NCBI GenBank assembly: GCA_014529385.2
Contig: CM043959.1
Location: 2,416,858-2,480,857, forward strand
Reading direction: 5' to 3'
Length of the DNA stretch: 64,000 nucleotides
Source of the DNA: Adiantum capillus-veneris
Lineage: Eukaryota > Streptophyta > Polypodiopsida > Polypodiales > Pteridaceae
The translations under genes were made by a program, and so were the position numbers. The notes below the pieces were generated by a model. That model had not been told where the DNA came from. It worked only from the letters and a program-made list of their open reading frames with translations, and made no database searches. Below, piece after piece: positions 11,766 through 22,860 of this stretch (positions within the stretch are counted from its first letter, which is position 1; each line of letters begins with the position of its first letter).

Positions 11766-14700
11766 CTATCTTGATCGACACTCTGGGTGTCGTGCTAGAA
11801 TCCTGTGGATCCTCTGCCGCAATCTCCGCCGGTGCTGCGTGGCTCCCCTCCCCAGTCGCGGTCGTCTTGATCTCCCTAACTCTATAGCTCGATCAATGAG
11901 AGTACCGCTGGTGTGTGTATGGGTGGGAACCGAGCTCTGTGGTGGTGGTGTCCCCTCTGCCTCTGTGGTACTCAGACTGAAGAAATCTGAGATGCGTCTC
12001 TGGGACTGTCTCTGTCTTTGCCCATTCAATAGAGTGTCTCTATGTCTCTGAATCTCAAGTAGGAATAATCCGAGACATCTTTGATCCTGATATCTCATGA
12101 CTCTGTCTAACGAGTCGAAACCATCTCTGAATAGACAATGAAAGCATCCCCGTATCTCATAGTAGACTGTGCAGCGACATATGTAGTGAAACTCTGTCTC
12201 TGGCTCTGCATGGCATAACTGACATATCCTATTGTCTGCTGGTATGCCTCTGAATCTACCTGTCTCAATCCCAAGCTGGTGTGAAGATGTGCGAATCTGG
12301 CCTATAGCACATCGTAACCTATGAGATAGATGTGTGTCCATGTAATTGGGCCGTGTGACAAATCCGTCTGTCGTGAGTTGAAGAAGATGTTCTGTATAGA
12401 AAACCCTCTTCGTACCCAACTCCCGTGATGGCTCTATCCATGTCCTCTTGCTATCAAGCTGGATAAGATCCTGCCGAATGAGTCTAGTAGTCTCCATCCG
12501 TGTAAGAGCCAAGGATGGTGCATCAAGAGAATACTGGAAAGGGGGCAGCCTGTCCATGCTGAAACCATGCCTCTGAAACCATGAGCTCATCTGTGCATAC
12601 CAACATGATGTATCTCCCTGTAATGCCAGCTGTCTGGATGACTCAAGAGCAAGCCTGGCATACCTGTCCCTGGTGGTGTCCCATAAGCTGTGTACAAATG
12701 ATACTAATCTGGTGAGTGCCTCAACCTCCATAGGTGGGGCAGCCAGCTCTGCTCGTATGATGTCATGTGGGACTGAGGCCTTGGCCCTAATCAGCCTAGA
12801 AATCATAGATATCAGGGGTCTCTCCATATTACTCCATCCAGCACTGTCAATAGACGGTCCCCAAACCTGAACCCCGTAGTGCATAACTGAAGCGACCAAA
12901 GTAATGAAAAGCCAGAGCTTTGTTCGAGGTTCCTGGAACTGAACCTGCGAACAAATCCTCTCTAAACCACCTAGGGATGCATAGGCACGAGTCAATCTAG
13001 TGTCTGCTGCCACTTTTAGTGTGAACCTCGGTCCACTAAAGACCACCCCAAGATATGTGTATGCATCAGTGTACTCCATACTGTCCTGCCCATATGTGAA
13101 AGTAGGTGCTGATCTCCTAACCCACTGTGGCGTGGTATTAAATACCATGACCTTGGTTTTACCAAGGTTGACAGACAATCCACTATCCTCTGCAAAACTA
13201 TGCAATGCGTCCAAATGTCTCTGCATACCCTCTGGCGAGTCTGATATCAACACGATATCGTCAGCATACAATAAAAGAGGGATCCATGTCCCTGCAAGCT
13301 GAGCACCTCTATCTCCTCCTCTATCAATATAATCAGAGACCCCATCAACATACATACCAAATAAAGTAGAGGATAGTGGGCATCCCTGTTTCACTTCGAT
13401 AGTGGAGTGAACTATGTCAATTATCCCCTTTGATGTGCGTACATGACCCATCACTGAACTGTACAATGCCATGATCCCCCACATCAGCTCTGTGGGTACC
13501 CCCAATTCCATAAGCCGGTGTATCAATCTGGCCCTCGGCACTGTGTCAAAGGCTTTGCGGAAATCTACAAAGCTGCAGTATATCTGTCTACCATGTGCTC
13601 GACCCTCCTCAATGATAGCTCTGAGTGTAAAGACATGATCTAGTGTGGAGAAAAACCCCTTCTGAAACCAGCTTGCCCAGGTGCTCGTATGCCCATAATC
13701 TCTGCCCAACTGCTCAGCCTATGCTCGAGGATGGATGCATATAACCGTGCCAATGTGTGTCCTACCATGATAGTACGGTAATTCCCCGGCACTGTGGGGT
13801 CGCCTGTCTTGAAGATAGGTACAATAGTAGATAATCTCCAAGACTCAGGGAAGCCCTCACACATGACACGGTTGAATAGCCGTGCAAGCATCTCTGCCAA
13901 CAAATCCCCAGCATGTATAGTGTGCTCTGCTACCACACCCTCATGATCCTGTGCCCGTCTTGTCTTCATCCTGTCAATGGCCTCCTTTACCATCTCAGTG
14001 GTAAAGAAGGTGCTCGTAGCCGGACATGGCTGTGGTGGGTCTGGTAGTGGTGGTTGTCCAGGTACAGTGTATAAAGATGCTGCATACTGCCCCCATATCT
14101 CTGTAGAAGTAATCACTGGTGGGGGAGACTTCTCATGGAATAGACGCCAAGCCTCTCCTGAATCTCTACTAAGGAAGAGCTGATATAAATCTTGCTCCAT
14201 CTGGACCAAGAAAGCTCGCTTCTTCCGTCGCACTAGTCGTCGTGTAGCAATGCGAGACTGTCTATAGGTGATCACTCCCAATGTAAGGTCTCGCTGTATC
14301 TGAGCTCTCCTCTGTCGACACTCCTCATCATACCAGTTGTTCTGAGGCATGTGCCCAGAACGACGTCTCTGCCCAGGCTGAGTGTGTGGATATGCCTCTG
14401 TCGCTGCCCCATGTAATGTCACTGTCAGCATAGATGTGATCTCCTCCACTGTGTATATTGGCTCTGATGTGCATAAAAGCCTACGTATCTCCTCTACATA
14501 GACTGAGTCAGTCTCTGGTGTATAAGTATAGCGTGGATGTCCACCACCCTGTGAGGCCTGAGATGTATTGTACTCAAAGGAGACTGACAATGTTAAAAGT
14601 GCATGATCTACTGCCATCCCAACAGGCTTGGACCCCACTGTGAAATCCTGAATGTGAGAGATAAAGCTCGGATGTGTCAGAACATAGTCTACAGTGTTGG

Positions 14701-15379
14701 ACCCATGTTTGTGTGGAAAACAAGTAAAACCTTTAGACAATGGGAAAGTCGTTAAGCCATTCAGTATGGCTAAACTGTGAGTAGTCGTCATCTCTCTCAG
14801 GTATCTCCCATACTCTGTATGCTCTCTATCGTGTGAGCATCTCTCAAGTCCCAACTCCTCTGGCTCTAGCTCTCTAAGCATCTCCTCTGATGTGTCATAG
14901 AAGATTGTCTGTGAGCTGCCTGTACGGGCATTGAAATCCCCCAGGAGTATGATGTCTCCATCTCTGGAGAACTCCTAGATATCATCATCAAGTACAGAGT
15001 AAGGAGACTGTCCTCTGGGTGAAGCATATATTGAAGTGCTGGGAGGAAAATAGCATACGGCGATGTACAAGAAACGTCCAGTCTCTGCCCTCAGCCTCAC
15101 CCACAAGTATTTGGCCTGATCATCTCTCCGAACTATGTGCAGTAGTGGTTGGAGCTCCTCTCTGAAAAGAACTGCTACACCTCCTGATCCTCTAGTCCCA
15201 TGCGCAGTTCTGGTGCATGTCCTGCAAGCTGTCTCCCATCTGTATCCTGATATATGCGGCATCAACTGTCCCGGAGCCTGATGAGTCTCTGAGTAGAAAA
15301 CAATGTCTTTGTCTCTGAAGCTGTCCTCAAAGGCCCCCACATCAAGTCTATGCGAACCATTACAGTTCCAAACTGCCAT
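11766..15379 (-). pseudogene. LINE ORF2: endonuclease and reverse transcriptase
   Basis: Starts at MAVWNCNG, 30 bp after ORF1. Residues about 1-230 are an apurinic-type endonuclease (VWNCNGSH, YSETHQAPG, then GDFNAR and the conserved VDYVLTHPS and VDHALLTLS). The reverse transcriptase follows with FKTGDPTVPGNYRTI, FVDFRKAFD (motif A), QGCPLSSTLFGMYVDG (B), YADDIVLIS (C) and GLSVNLGKTK (D). A C-terminal zinc domain reads ICQLCHAEPETEFHYICRC at about 12250-12190. Two lesions are visible: an in-frame TAG at 14975-14977, after DDDI and just before the endonuclease GDFNAR motif, and a frameshift in a GGGGTTTTT run near 13655, just after QAGFR. All catalytic motifs are otherwise intact. Likely product: target-primed retrotransposition enzyme. 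Confidence 0.92.
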
Positions 15380-15409
15380 CCTGAGAGTGGTCCCATAGGT
15401 CTCGCACCG

Positions 15410-16279
15410 TCATGTAGAGCGGTGCTCTGTAATCACTACTTGTCCATTTCTGTAGAAAGCTAACTTCCCCTTCTCCCTTGCTGCTATAATCTCTGGCATG
15501 ACCTCTCTCATATGTGCAAGCTGTGAGAGCGTAAGATCATCTCCTAAAAAGATACTTGTTTTCTTGAGGGTTGGCCTCTTCTTTAACAAGTCTTTCTTTT
15601 CTTCCATGGAGGGAAAGCGCAAAATGAGAGCCCGTCCTTTTGAACTCTCCCCATTACCTTCACTCTTCTTGCCCACTCTCCAAGCTTGTGTGTGCGAGGG
15701 CTTCTCCATCCCCATCATGGACATGAGGCTCTTCACCTCTTGGTCCACCTTATCTGAATCTTTTAGGCCGGTCACTCTCACGTGTAGAGTGCGTACCCTT
15801 CTTCGTTGTTCCTCTTCTAGTGTTTTGTTGATGATGTTGGGTGTAGTCAGAATTTCCTTGCCCTTTCCCTTCTTGACAACTTCAATCCATTTTTCAGCCT
15901 CATCCATTTTCTTTTGCATTTTGGAGAGAACCTCCACCCATGAGGTCTTCATTTCTCCTTCCTCCTTTATTTCTTTGACTTGTGCTCGTATACTATTCAG
16001 CTCGTCAATCATTGATGGCTGAATTTCTCCATCTTGAAGGCGTCTTCCCTCTTTGGTTTCGTCAAGTTCCTCCCGAAGGACTGAGATGCTACTTTTTAAA
16101 GCTTGAATTTCATCCCGGAACTCCTTGCGTTCTAGTTCCCTCGCCTGTTCCTCCCTCTTTTTCCATTCGAGAATTAAATTCTTCTCTTTCTTCCACTCAT
16201 CCATGTGGGCTTTGCATTCTTTCAACTCCTTTTCAATGGCTGTCATCCTCTTGCTTGTGACCATGTAGTGCGCCGCCAT
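15410..16279 (-). CDS. LINE ORF1 protein, coiled-coil nucleic-acid binder
   Basis: An intact 289-residue frame. Residues about 10-150 are a charged heptad-rich coiled coil (MTAIEKELKECKAHMDEWKK and onward). Residues about 165-285 resemble the RRM-like and C-terminal basic region of L1 ORF1p: RTLHVRVTGLKDS, GRALILRFPSMEEKKDLL, then IFLGDDLTLSQLAHMREVMP and KGKLAFYRNGQVVI. L1 ORF1 proteins trimerise through the coiled coil and coat the element RNA; that role is inferred here. It differs from the DUF4283 ORF1 of the LINE at 17.2-21.3 kb, so two LINE lineages coexist. The TGA stop overlaps an ATG (ATGA), but that short frame ends after 17 codons, so ORF2 is taken to start at 15379. Confidence 0.88.
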   Translation of the reverse strand: MAAHYMVTSKRMTAIEKELKECKAHMDEWKKEKNLILEWKKREEQARELERKEFRDEIQALKSSISVLREELDETKEGRRLQDGEIQPSMIDELNSIRAQVKEIKEEGEMKTSWVEVLSKMQKKMDEAEKWIEVVKKGKGKEILTTPNIINKTLEEEQRRRVRTLHVRVTGLKDSDKVDQEVKSLMSMMGMEKPSHTQAWRVGKKSEGNGESSKGRALILRFPSMEEKKDLLKKRPTLKKTSIFLGDDLTLSQLAHMREVMPEIIAAREKGKLAFYRNGQVVITEHRST

Positions 16280-16577
16280 TTGTCTTGCCTTATTTGTTTC
16301 ACTTTCTAAGAGAGAGGAGAGAGCAACCTATACGCACCGCATTATGCATACATATGTTTCCACATTCAGCCTACATGGCATTTATTTGCTTTCTGAATGT
16401 GTCAATTTGCAATTTCTGTGAGCTCTGCAATTTCCAAATTCCTTGCAAATAAATCCCTTGAGCGCAGGAGCTGAACCAGTGTCCGACAGCAACAACAGCT
16501 CCCGCTGCGAGAGCGCTGATGCATAAATGAAGGAGCCAATCTTGCCTTTGCTGCTGTCGCGGAGCTCCTTTCCCAGC

Positions 16578-16578
<1 letters not shown>

Positions 16579-16644
<66 letters not shown>
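16579..16644. repeat. (AG)33 microsatellite at LINE 5' end
   Basis: 66 bp of pure AG, or (CT)n on the LINE sense strand, abutting the first LINE base. The adjacent GCTAGAGAG is shared with the 5' junction of the truncated copy at 11417-11425. Confidence 0.97.
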
Positions 16645-16648
<4 letters not shown>

Positions 16649-16728
16649 CTTCTACTAGCTGTCAAAAAGCAAATCTCTTCTGCATGAGTAATCTATGTTC
16701 AACTCACTGGTTTTTCTAAAGTTTGCAG

Positions 16729-17216
16729 GAAAATGGGAGCTGGACACTAGTGTGAAGAATCAAGATGAGAATCTTTTGCATGAGGTTCTGACAAGGTGCG
16801 CTATTGATTTCTTTCAGCAAGGGATGGGGTCCTAAACCTTCCGCATATGTCTTAGCCTTTCATGGTTCTGACAATCACTAGAGTTCAGGATTTACATGAA
16901 GAGGAGATAAAAGACTTGCTCTTTGATCACATGGGGCTCAATTGCTGCATGGGAGGCAAACCTGCTGCTAGCTGGGAAATCCAGAGAGTAGAGAACTGCA
17001 ATGTTTATGTTGGTACACTCGAGACTTTCATTGAAGAAAGAGCCATGGAGGATGAAGTTGAACCGCATAAAGCAAATAGCATGGATGATCAGGACAGGGG
17101 CAGAAAGCCCAATGCATGGGAGATGGATATGAAAGCAGAAATTCCTTTACTCTTTGTTTCTGGAAAAGAGGCTCGAAGGAAGGTCCCAAACTCTGAGGTC
17201 GTCAAAATTTGTGGAG
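16729..17216 (+). CDS. SSUH2-like host gene, two internal exons
   Basis: Exon 16729-16795 follows a TTTGCAG acceptor and encodes KWELDTSVKNQDENLLHEV. A GT...AG intron of 86 bp (16796-16881) separates it from exon 16882-17216, which keeps frame across the junction (LT-R-VQDLHEEE). That exon encodes ASWEIQRVENCNVYVGTLE, TFIEER and WEMDMKAEIPLLFVSGKEA, then KVPNSEVVKICGG, and ends at the GAG/GTAACA donor. From recall, this is the pattern of SSUH2 (Ssu-2 homolog) proteins, where CNVYVGTLDTF, PLLFVP and PHSEVV precede a cysteine-rich region. Codon frame and splice phases are consistent (exon of 335 bp, phase 1 end). SSUH2 function in plants is poorly known. Upstream exons would lie beyond the LINE array and were not found. 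Confidence 0.65.
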
Positions 17217-17237
17217 GTAACAAACACACACACACAC

Positions 17238-17412
17238 CACTTTTTTTTTGTAAATCATTTATGATTGCTTTACAAGTGGGAAACCCCGACGTGAGGAAAA
17301 CCCACCAAAAAACTCACTACTTTATTCTCTCTCTCACCTTTTTTTTGTAAATCTGATTTGATTAATTTACAAGTGGGAAACCTCAAAGCGAGGAAAACCC
17401 ACCAAAAAGATA
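17238..17412 (-). repeat. Duplicated LINE 3' ends with A-tails
   Basis: A unit of about 100 bp (T-run, GTAAATC, then ACAAGTGGGAAACC, GAGGAAAACCCACCAAAAA) occurs twice, at 17238-17310 and 17338-17412. Read on the minus strand each is a LINE 3' end finishing in a short poly(A). This suggests either a nested second insertion of the family or a tandem duplication. Confidence 0.7.
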
Positions 17413-17693
17413 AGATACAAGTAGAAGAGAAGAACACAATTGTGTTCTTCGATGTAAAATCGCTAAAAGCAAACATAGAAGAGTTGCAAGATTTCCAGGG
17501 ATAAGTCCCCAGTGTCAAAGGCAAAATGTAATGATTGCCTCAGCGAAATCTTGAACGGTGGAAAAGGATCCGCCTCATGTTGGTGAAACATACGGAGATT
17601 GCGATGGTGCCACAGGGACCACAGCTACCAAAATCTGACCCAAGCAAAGAAGATGGCAAAACGTTGGAGGGAAGTCGGAAGAATGCCAAAAAG

Positions 17694-17939
17694 TCAGAAA
17701 CGTTTGTGGAAAACCGTCGAGGGAAATCGAAGATGCGTCTGAATCCTCAAACTCAAAGCCTTTGCTAAGATTTTGTAGGTCGAGTTGAGAATGGTGATGG
17801 GTCGCCAGTGCCGAATCTTATCCAAGAAGCCTCCCTCCTTAAGGAGAATAAGGTAGATCAACCCCTCACTCATGTTGTCGGGCATCTTTCTCGTGTGCAA
17901 AATGCATTGGTAGGCGCTACAAAGATCCGAATCAAGCAT
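17694..17939 (-). pseudogene. LINE reverse transcriptase N-terminal fragment
   Basis: The frame contains the conserved start of the LINE RT domain: MSEGLIYLI, then GGFLDKIRHWRPITILN and STYKILAKALSLRIQ. This is block 0/1 of plant L1 reverse transcriptases (LIPK.G...I..WRPIsLLN..YKI.sk.La.R). The sequence ends before the catalytic aspartates. Confidence 0.85.
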
Positions 17940-18777
17940 TTCCTAGTACTCCAAGAAGAAGCTGAGAGTCAAACCATCCTCCCCTAGACAACTACCTCGG
18001 AGGGGTGCCCTGAGGGTCTCATGGAGCTCCTCTGACTGGAGAGGAAGCTCTAGTCATGCATCTCCTCAGTAACAAGGCAAGGCATCTATGCCCAAACTTG
18101 CTCTCTGCATGCATCCTGACACTATGACTGTGGCTCAACTAATAGCAAATCACGATAAAAGTCAGTAGCAATTTCACGTATATCCTCAGGCTCTGAAGCA
18201 ACTCACCCGTCACGTCTCCTCAACTGGTTGATATTGGTGCGCGCATGGTTGGGCCCCACCGTCTCAAAGAACTCCTCAGTAACTCTGTCGCCCACTTGGG
18301 TCCACTGAGGTGCCTGTCGATGAAAGGCAAACTCATGACTGACGCCGCTCCTCAATGCTAGTCAGCTCTTGTCGAGCTTGTTGTATGTGCTCCTCCAACC
18401 AAGGACTGTCTGGGTGGTGCTCTTGCATCCGCTTTGCAAGGAAGCAATGTCCTGTCAGAAAAGCTTCTCCTTCCTGGTTGTAGCTTAAGCAAGGTGCAGA
18501 TTCTTGGAGGAAGAAGCGACTATCTCAGTAAGTCCAGAGGCCAATCTACCAGCAAGGGTGCCCTAAGTGTCCAAACTCTTTGTCCAAAGTGCCACCACCC
18601 GCTCTCTAAGCTATAGATTAAGCAAGATCCTCTCAAGGATGCGCAACATCGTACTCCCACTCCTCTGTCTGTCTGTCACGATAAGAATCACTTGCGCATG
18701 ATCTAAAAATGTAGTCCCTGCCAGAATGCAAACAGATCCTCCCATGTCATAGATGTGATCACTGGCGTAGAAGGGAT

Positions 18778-19316
18778 CTACGAGAGATTCACTCCTCTTA
18801 CTCTGCGGTAAAACCGAGAGAAAGATAAGCTGTTTGGGGGCCACACAAAGCCTGCATGCTGCCAAACATCTAAAACCCTCAAGGTCATACATAAACCCTC
18901 CCACAACTCAGCCCCGTGCACAGTAGCATGGCTACCGCCAATCCTATCTGAGAGGTCCTCCAACATGTTGAGGTCTCCCCCGACACACGATTGCTTTACA
19001 TGCGGCAAGGACTCTACAATATGTGACCAAAACTCAGCTCTGCACTTGCCACATTGGGCACATAAATGTTCAGGAAGCACATGAGGCAACCATGAACGTG
19101 CATAGCAATCCACTGGGCCTTGCCTGGCACAATAATACCTCTGCCCACAATGGCTTGCTGCCATGAGTCTGCAATAGTCGTACATACCCTCTCCCTGAAT
19201 GCCTCCAAGCCCAAAAGCAGCTGATTAAAATGTCTCATAATGGACATGCAAAATCTGACCACATCGCTGAATGTAGCTCTCACAAAGATGGTGCTCGTGA
19301 AGCATAAGAAAATCAA
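18778..19316 (-). pseudogene. LINE endonuclease domain remnant (two frames)
   Basis: Two overlapping minus frames share an endonuclease/exonuclease/phosphatase pattern: WIAMHVHGCLMCFLNIYVPN, then FWSHIVESLPHVKQSCVGGDLN with LEDLSDRIGG (the GDFN motif, here GGDLN), and LSFSRFYRR near the end. A frameshift around 19020-19080 separates them. The fold supplies the nicking activity of L1-type LINEs. The upstream catalytic Asn/Glu part is not recognisable. Confidence 0.75.
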
Positions 19317-20124
19317 TCATACCACCCACAAGGCATCGTTGGTGGCTGAAGCTCCTGAAGTAAATGACCCCTTTGACGATGAAACTGGGGTCCACCTAAT
19401 CCCTACAATCCTCATGGAGTCAATGAGAAAAAACCGATGCTGCAACAATAGCCAACCTTGCTATCTCTTGGATGGGGAGTAATGTGCATATGAGCGACCT
19501 TGAGATAGGTGTGACTGTAGAGTTTGTCCAACTGAGGCCTAGGAAGCCGTCCGTCGGGCTACATCCTTTGTCCAGGAGTCGTCATGTACATATACATAGC
19601 AAGGTGTACTCTTGCGTGTTAGCAAAAAAGTGTACCACAATGTGCCTACATCTTGTTGTACCCGGTGGTGTCATAGAGAACTTGGCCAACGTCCACAGAG
19701 TCAGTATCAATTCCGTCACCCCCAAGTCTCCCGTGTGATGAGAGAACTCAAGAGTCTGAGCTTGAAGCCTTTCCATCACCGAGTCCAGAGTCCACTTTGT
19801 GCGATCCCCGCCCCATAGTGGGAAGGAGAAACCAACTGTTGTGTCTAGGGCTTCTGTCCCTCTAGTTGCTAGAAACAATACATGGACTCTGAAGCAAGCC
19901 GCCTTAGAGTCGGGAGAGGAATCGTCGAGGAAGCGTGTTAAGTCGTAAGCAAAGAAGTCTCATTGACGATGGATGTCGAAACTTGTCAGCCCTCTAGGGA
20001 TTGTTGCAAAAGGTGACATCTGCACTAACAAGGGCGTTTGCAGGAATGACTGCTCCTCTTTCGCCAGGCGGCTCGTGGCAAAAGCGTTGCCAAGAGACCT
20101 TCTAGCTATCGATGGTCCTATCCC

Positions 20125-21096
20125 CTAAGTCAACTGTGAGATAGGAGAGAGAGTGGATGACGGAGTAGGGGGGACTAGTGGATGGAATGGGAGGGGAGGG
20201 ACAGTAACAGGGGGAATGGGGGGAGGTGGAGGCGGGGGGTAAGGGCGGTGGGCGAAGCTGGAGGAGGGGGGGTTGTCGATGGTGAAGCTGAGGTGGAAGG
20301 AGTGTCTGTGGGTTTGTTCTGTTGTAAGGGGTCGAAATGTTCCCTGTGGAAACCTACTGTTGCTAGCCAGGTGTAGGTCGATCACCAGGGGCACTGAATT
20401 GACGTGGTGGTCTCTAGCGACGTCAACCACAGACCTGTTGCTGGCCCTCCTATCCCCTAGTTTCAGAGGAAGAACTTGCTTGAGCTCCCCATGTCTTTGC
20501 ATGTTGGGCCTGTCCAACCTTAGGAGACTGGGTCTTGGTCTGTGCCACGGGTCGGGGCCTCCTCCATGGGCCTATCTGTCGACAGATGAAGCATTGATTT
20601 AGGAGGCCCGAGTACTCCACATTCGGCGGAACCAACCACCACTCACCCGAGGTAGTAAAACAAGCTTCGGGAGGGTGTGGGTGTTTGGAACCAGAATGTG
20701 TTTTGTAGGTATGTTTGTTGCCTTGGTAGCGATAGAAGCTGTTGTGCGAGGTGTCTCCAAGACAATCCCAATCTCAGATCCTATCCTGGAAAGTAGCAGG
20801 ATGTACTCTCTCGGTAGACCAGGGAAGTAGACTGAGATGGGTAGGTCTGCCTCCTTGACAAGAGCATTGGTAGTCGGATCGAAGTCATGGCGCCACTGTC
20901 GAAAATGAGCTTTGGTTGCTTGAAAAGCCAAGGGGCTCATTGCGATGACCTTGGACGCCACCTCGAAAGTCACAAACTCAATTTGACAATAGCCGCACAC
21001 GAGAAGCTGAACATCGATGATCTTTCCCACCTCTGCTAAAAGGGGGACCTGAAGGAGATCACCAATCATTGAAATCAATATTAAAACCAGAGTCAA
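20125..21096 (-). pseudogene. LINE ORF1 relic: DUF4283, zinc knuckle, Pro-rich tail
   Basis: The 21096-20599 frame carries a DUF4283-like segment (GYCQIEFVTFEVASKVIAMS, AHFRQWRHDFDP, then EADLPISVYFPGLPREYILL and IGSEIGIVLE). The next frame (20635-20450) has a partial zinc knuckle CFICRQIGPW in which the His/Cys half is lost. The 20517-20125 frame ends in a run of prolines (PPPPPPPIPP). DUF4283 plus CCHC is the usual ORF1/gag-like protein of plant L1 LINEs and binds the element RNA. Shifts between the three frames make it non-functional. Confidence 0.75.
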
Positions 21097-21290
21097 ACAA
21101 TTCCAACTGGCACCAAGACACGTTCAAAACAGATACCATCCATCTCAAAAAAATTCCAAACAAGATCTTTATGTTTGAGTTCTCAAACATAACTCAAACA
21201 TAAAAAGCAATCTCGACATTAGTCGAGCTCAAAAAGACGATTGGCTTTCCATCGTGAAACCTGCACCAAGATTAGGGTTAGATTTCTTCC

Positions 21291-21815
21291 ATAAGGTTGT
21301 AGTGGACCGGAATATGGTTCATAAGCTCTTAAACAATTGAAACAAGCCTCGACAGAAAATGTTCTTGTGGTGGTGATGGTAGTCCCAAGACATAGCAATC
21401 ACACTGGACCTCCAAGGTTATCAGCTCGAGAAGAGACACTTGGTGAGAGGTTGAGAAATTTCAAGTTTTAATCTGCTAGGGTTTCTATGGCAAGCCTTTC
21501 AAGATATTCTACTCTGCCAGAAGTTGCAATCCGAAGGAAAAAGTTGTAACTTCGGGCAAAAATTTTCTTGAAAGCTTGCCAAGTGCTTGGAGTGTGTGGC
21601 TTGGTAGCTATAAACATCCACCACTGCATGACACTCTCTCTGAGAAAAAAACAGCGGCTTGCAAAATCTTTAATCCTTCTCTTGCAAGTGATCTTTATGG
21701 TTTATGCCATGTAAGACAGAGTGATGAAGATGGATCATGGGAGCGGACCCGATGCACGATGAAGTAAGGGTGGGAGTGGCTAATAAGTCCTGGGTCGGGG
21801 CACAAAGATACTCCT
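21291..21815. other. Unassigned intronic sequence
   Basis: No reading frame, terminus or repeat unit was recognised between the LINE and the rearranged gypsy LTR. Confidence 0.5.
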
Positions 21816-22272
21816 AGGGTTTAGGCTTCTCGGTCGGGATCTGCAAGCTGGCTCCGTTCTTCAGTGGCTTGCCACGTCAACAATTTGTGACATGGCAAGC
21901 CGTATCGACAACACATGGGGCACTTGCTTTTGGGCACCAAATGCTTTTAGAACTGCAGCTTTTCAGGTAATTACTTTTAAGTTTGGCCAAGGGCCTTTAT
22001 AAGTGTGCCCAGGGCCTCACTTTTGCTCAATTTCGTGTGGAAGCGCTTGAAGGAGAACCCTCAGACGTTGTACCTTGAGAAGCATAATGATAAACAAATA
22101 CCGAGGAGGAACTCCAGTCTTTGGGGCCAATGCATCTCGGTACAAAACTCTGTCGTGCCGTGTCGTCTCTCCTCTTCTCTCTCCCTCTATTTTCAATTCT
22201 GTTTAGTTGTTTTCAGTTTCTCTCACGTATGTTGTTGGAGATCTTTGGCTTGGAGTATCCAAGTCAATTACA
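21816..22272 (+). repeat. Rearranged gypsy 5' LTR with inverted start
   Basis: The right part (21897-22272) is a gypsy LTR ending TCCAAGTCAATTACA before a primer-binding site. The left 80 bp (21816-21896) is the reverse complement of an LTR start: read on the minus strand from 21896 it gives TGTCACAAATTG, GACGTGGCAAGCCACTGAAG and so on, matching the first 80 bp of the LTR at 23687. The hinge is a 14 bp inverted repeat GGCTTGCCACGTCA/TGACATGGCAAGCC at about 21869-21904. Confidence 0.7.
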
Positions 22273-22273
22273 G

Positions 22274-22285
22274 TGGTACCAGAGC
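22274..22285 (+). other. Primer-binding site of gypsy element
   Basis: TGGTACCAGAGC lies one base after the LTR end. It resembles the initiator Met-tRNA complement (TGGTATCAGAGC) with one difference. The same variant follows the copia LTR at 61594. Confidence 0.75.
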
Positions 22286-22351
22286 TCAAACGATTCTTCT
22301 TCTAAGAAGGATCCGATCCCTTTTTCCGCAACACACACTTGACGAGATACA

Positions 22352-22860
22352 TTTGGGATGACAGGCGGCCATTCACTCCCTTCTCACATCGGCCATGAAG
22401 CAAAAATCTAAGGTGAGTGCAAACAAGCGAAGACTACACTCCCAAGATGAGTTTGATAGTGCAGTGGAGCAGCAAGTCAACCAAGTCATGAAGTTTCTCG
22501 AAAGCTATCTCGGTTGGAGATTCACGTTTGAAGCAGCTAGCTGATTCAAGAAGCATGTACGCTTTGAGGATGATCTCACTTCATCTTCGTCTATAGATAG
22601 CTCTGCGAGTTCCTCTTTCTCTGACTCCAACGGGGAGGATGGGAGGCATCGGAAGCGCAGAAAGACTCAGAAAAGCAAGAAGAGCAAGAGGAACGGTCAA
22701 GACAAACGATCCGACAAGAGCACATCCTGAAAAAGATTTCAGAAACACCGAAAACATTCTGACAGTTTGATGAGGATACATCATTCAAGGACAATTCCGA
22801 TTCGGAGGAGTCAATGTTTGGAGCAAGGCAGAGACAAGGTTACAGATTGAGTCAATTTGA
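22352..22860 (+). pseudogene. Gypsy gag N-terminal remnant, serine-rich
   Basis: Disrupted frames include a run of serines at 22580-22620 followed by a Lys/Arg-rich stretch (RKRRKTQKSKKSKRNGQDKR-like). The same Ser-rich then basic layout occurs in the gag frames at 25500-25650 and 35600-35750. The gag core and all of pol are missing before the 3' UTR-like tandem repeats. Confidence 0.6.

Larger units (their letters stand above)
17238..21290 (-). mobile_element. Decayed plant L1-type LINE (DUF4283 ORF1)
   Basis: On the minus strand: ORF1 remnants 21096-20125, endonuclease 19316-18778, a piece of reverse transcriptase 17939-17694, then C-terminal sequence and a 3' end with A-rich tail at 17347-17338 and again at 17260-17238. 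The central catalytic part of the reverse transcriptase (motifs A to D) is missing, so an internal deletion joins its N-terminus to the LINE C-terminus near 17690. Frameshifts and stops occur throughout. The insertion lies about 20 bp inside the SSUH2-like intron. The upstream limit is approximate. Confidence 0.8.

Noticed and set aside
20158-20280. Proline-rich secreted protein or G-rich promoter
   Set aside because: It is the Pro-rich tail of the antisense LINE ORF1; the G-rich look is its complement.
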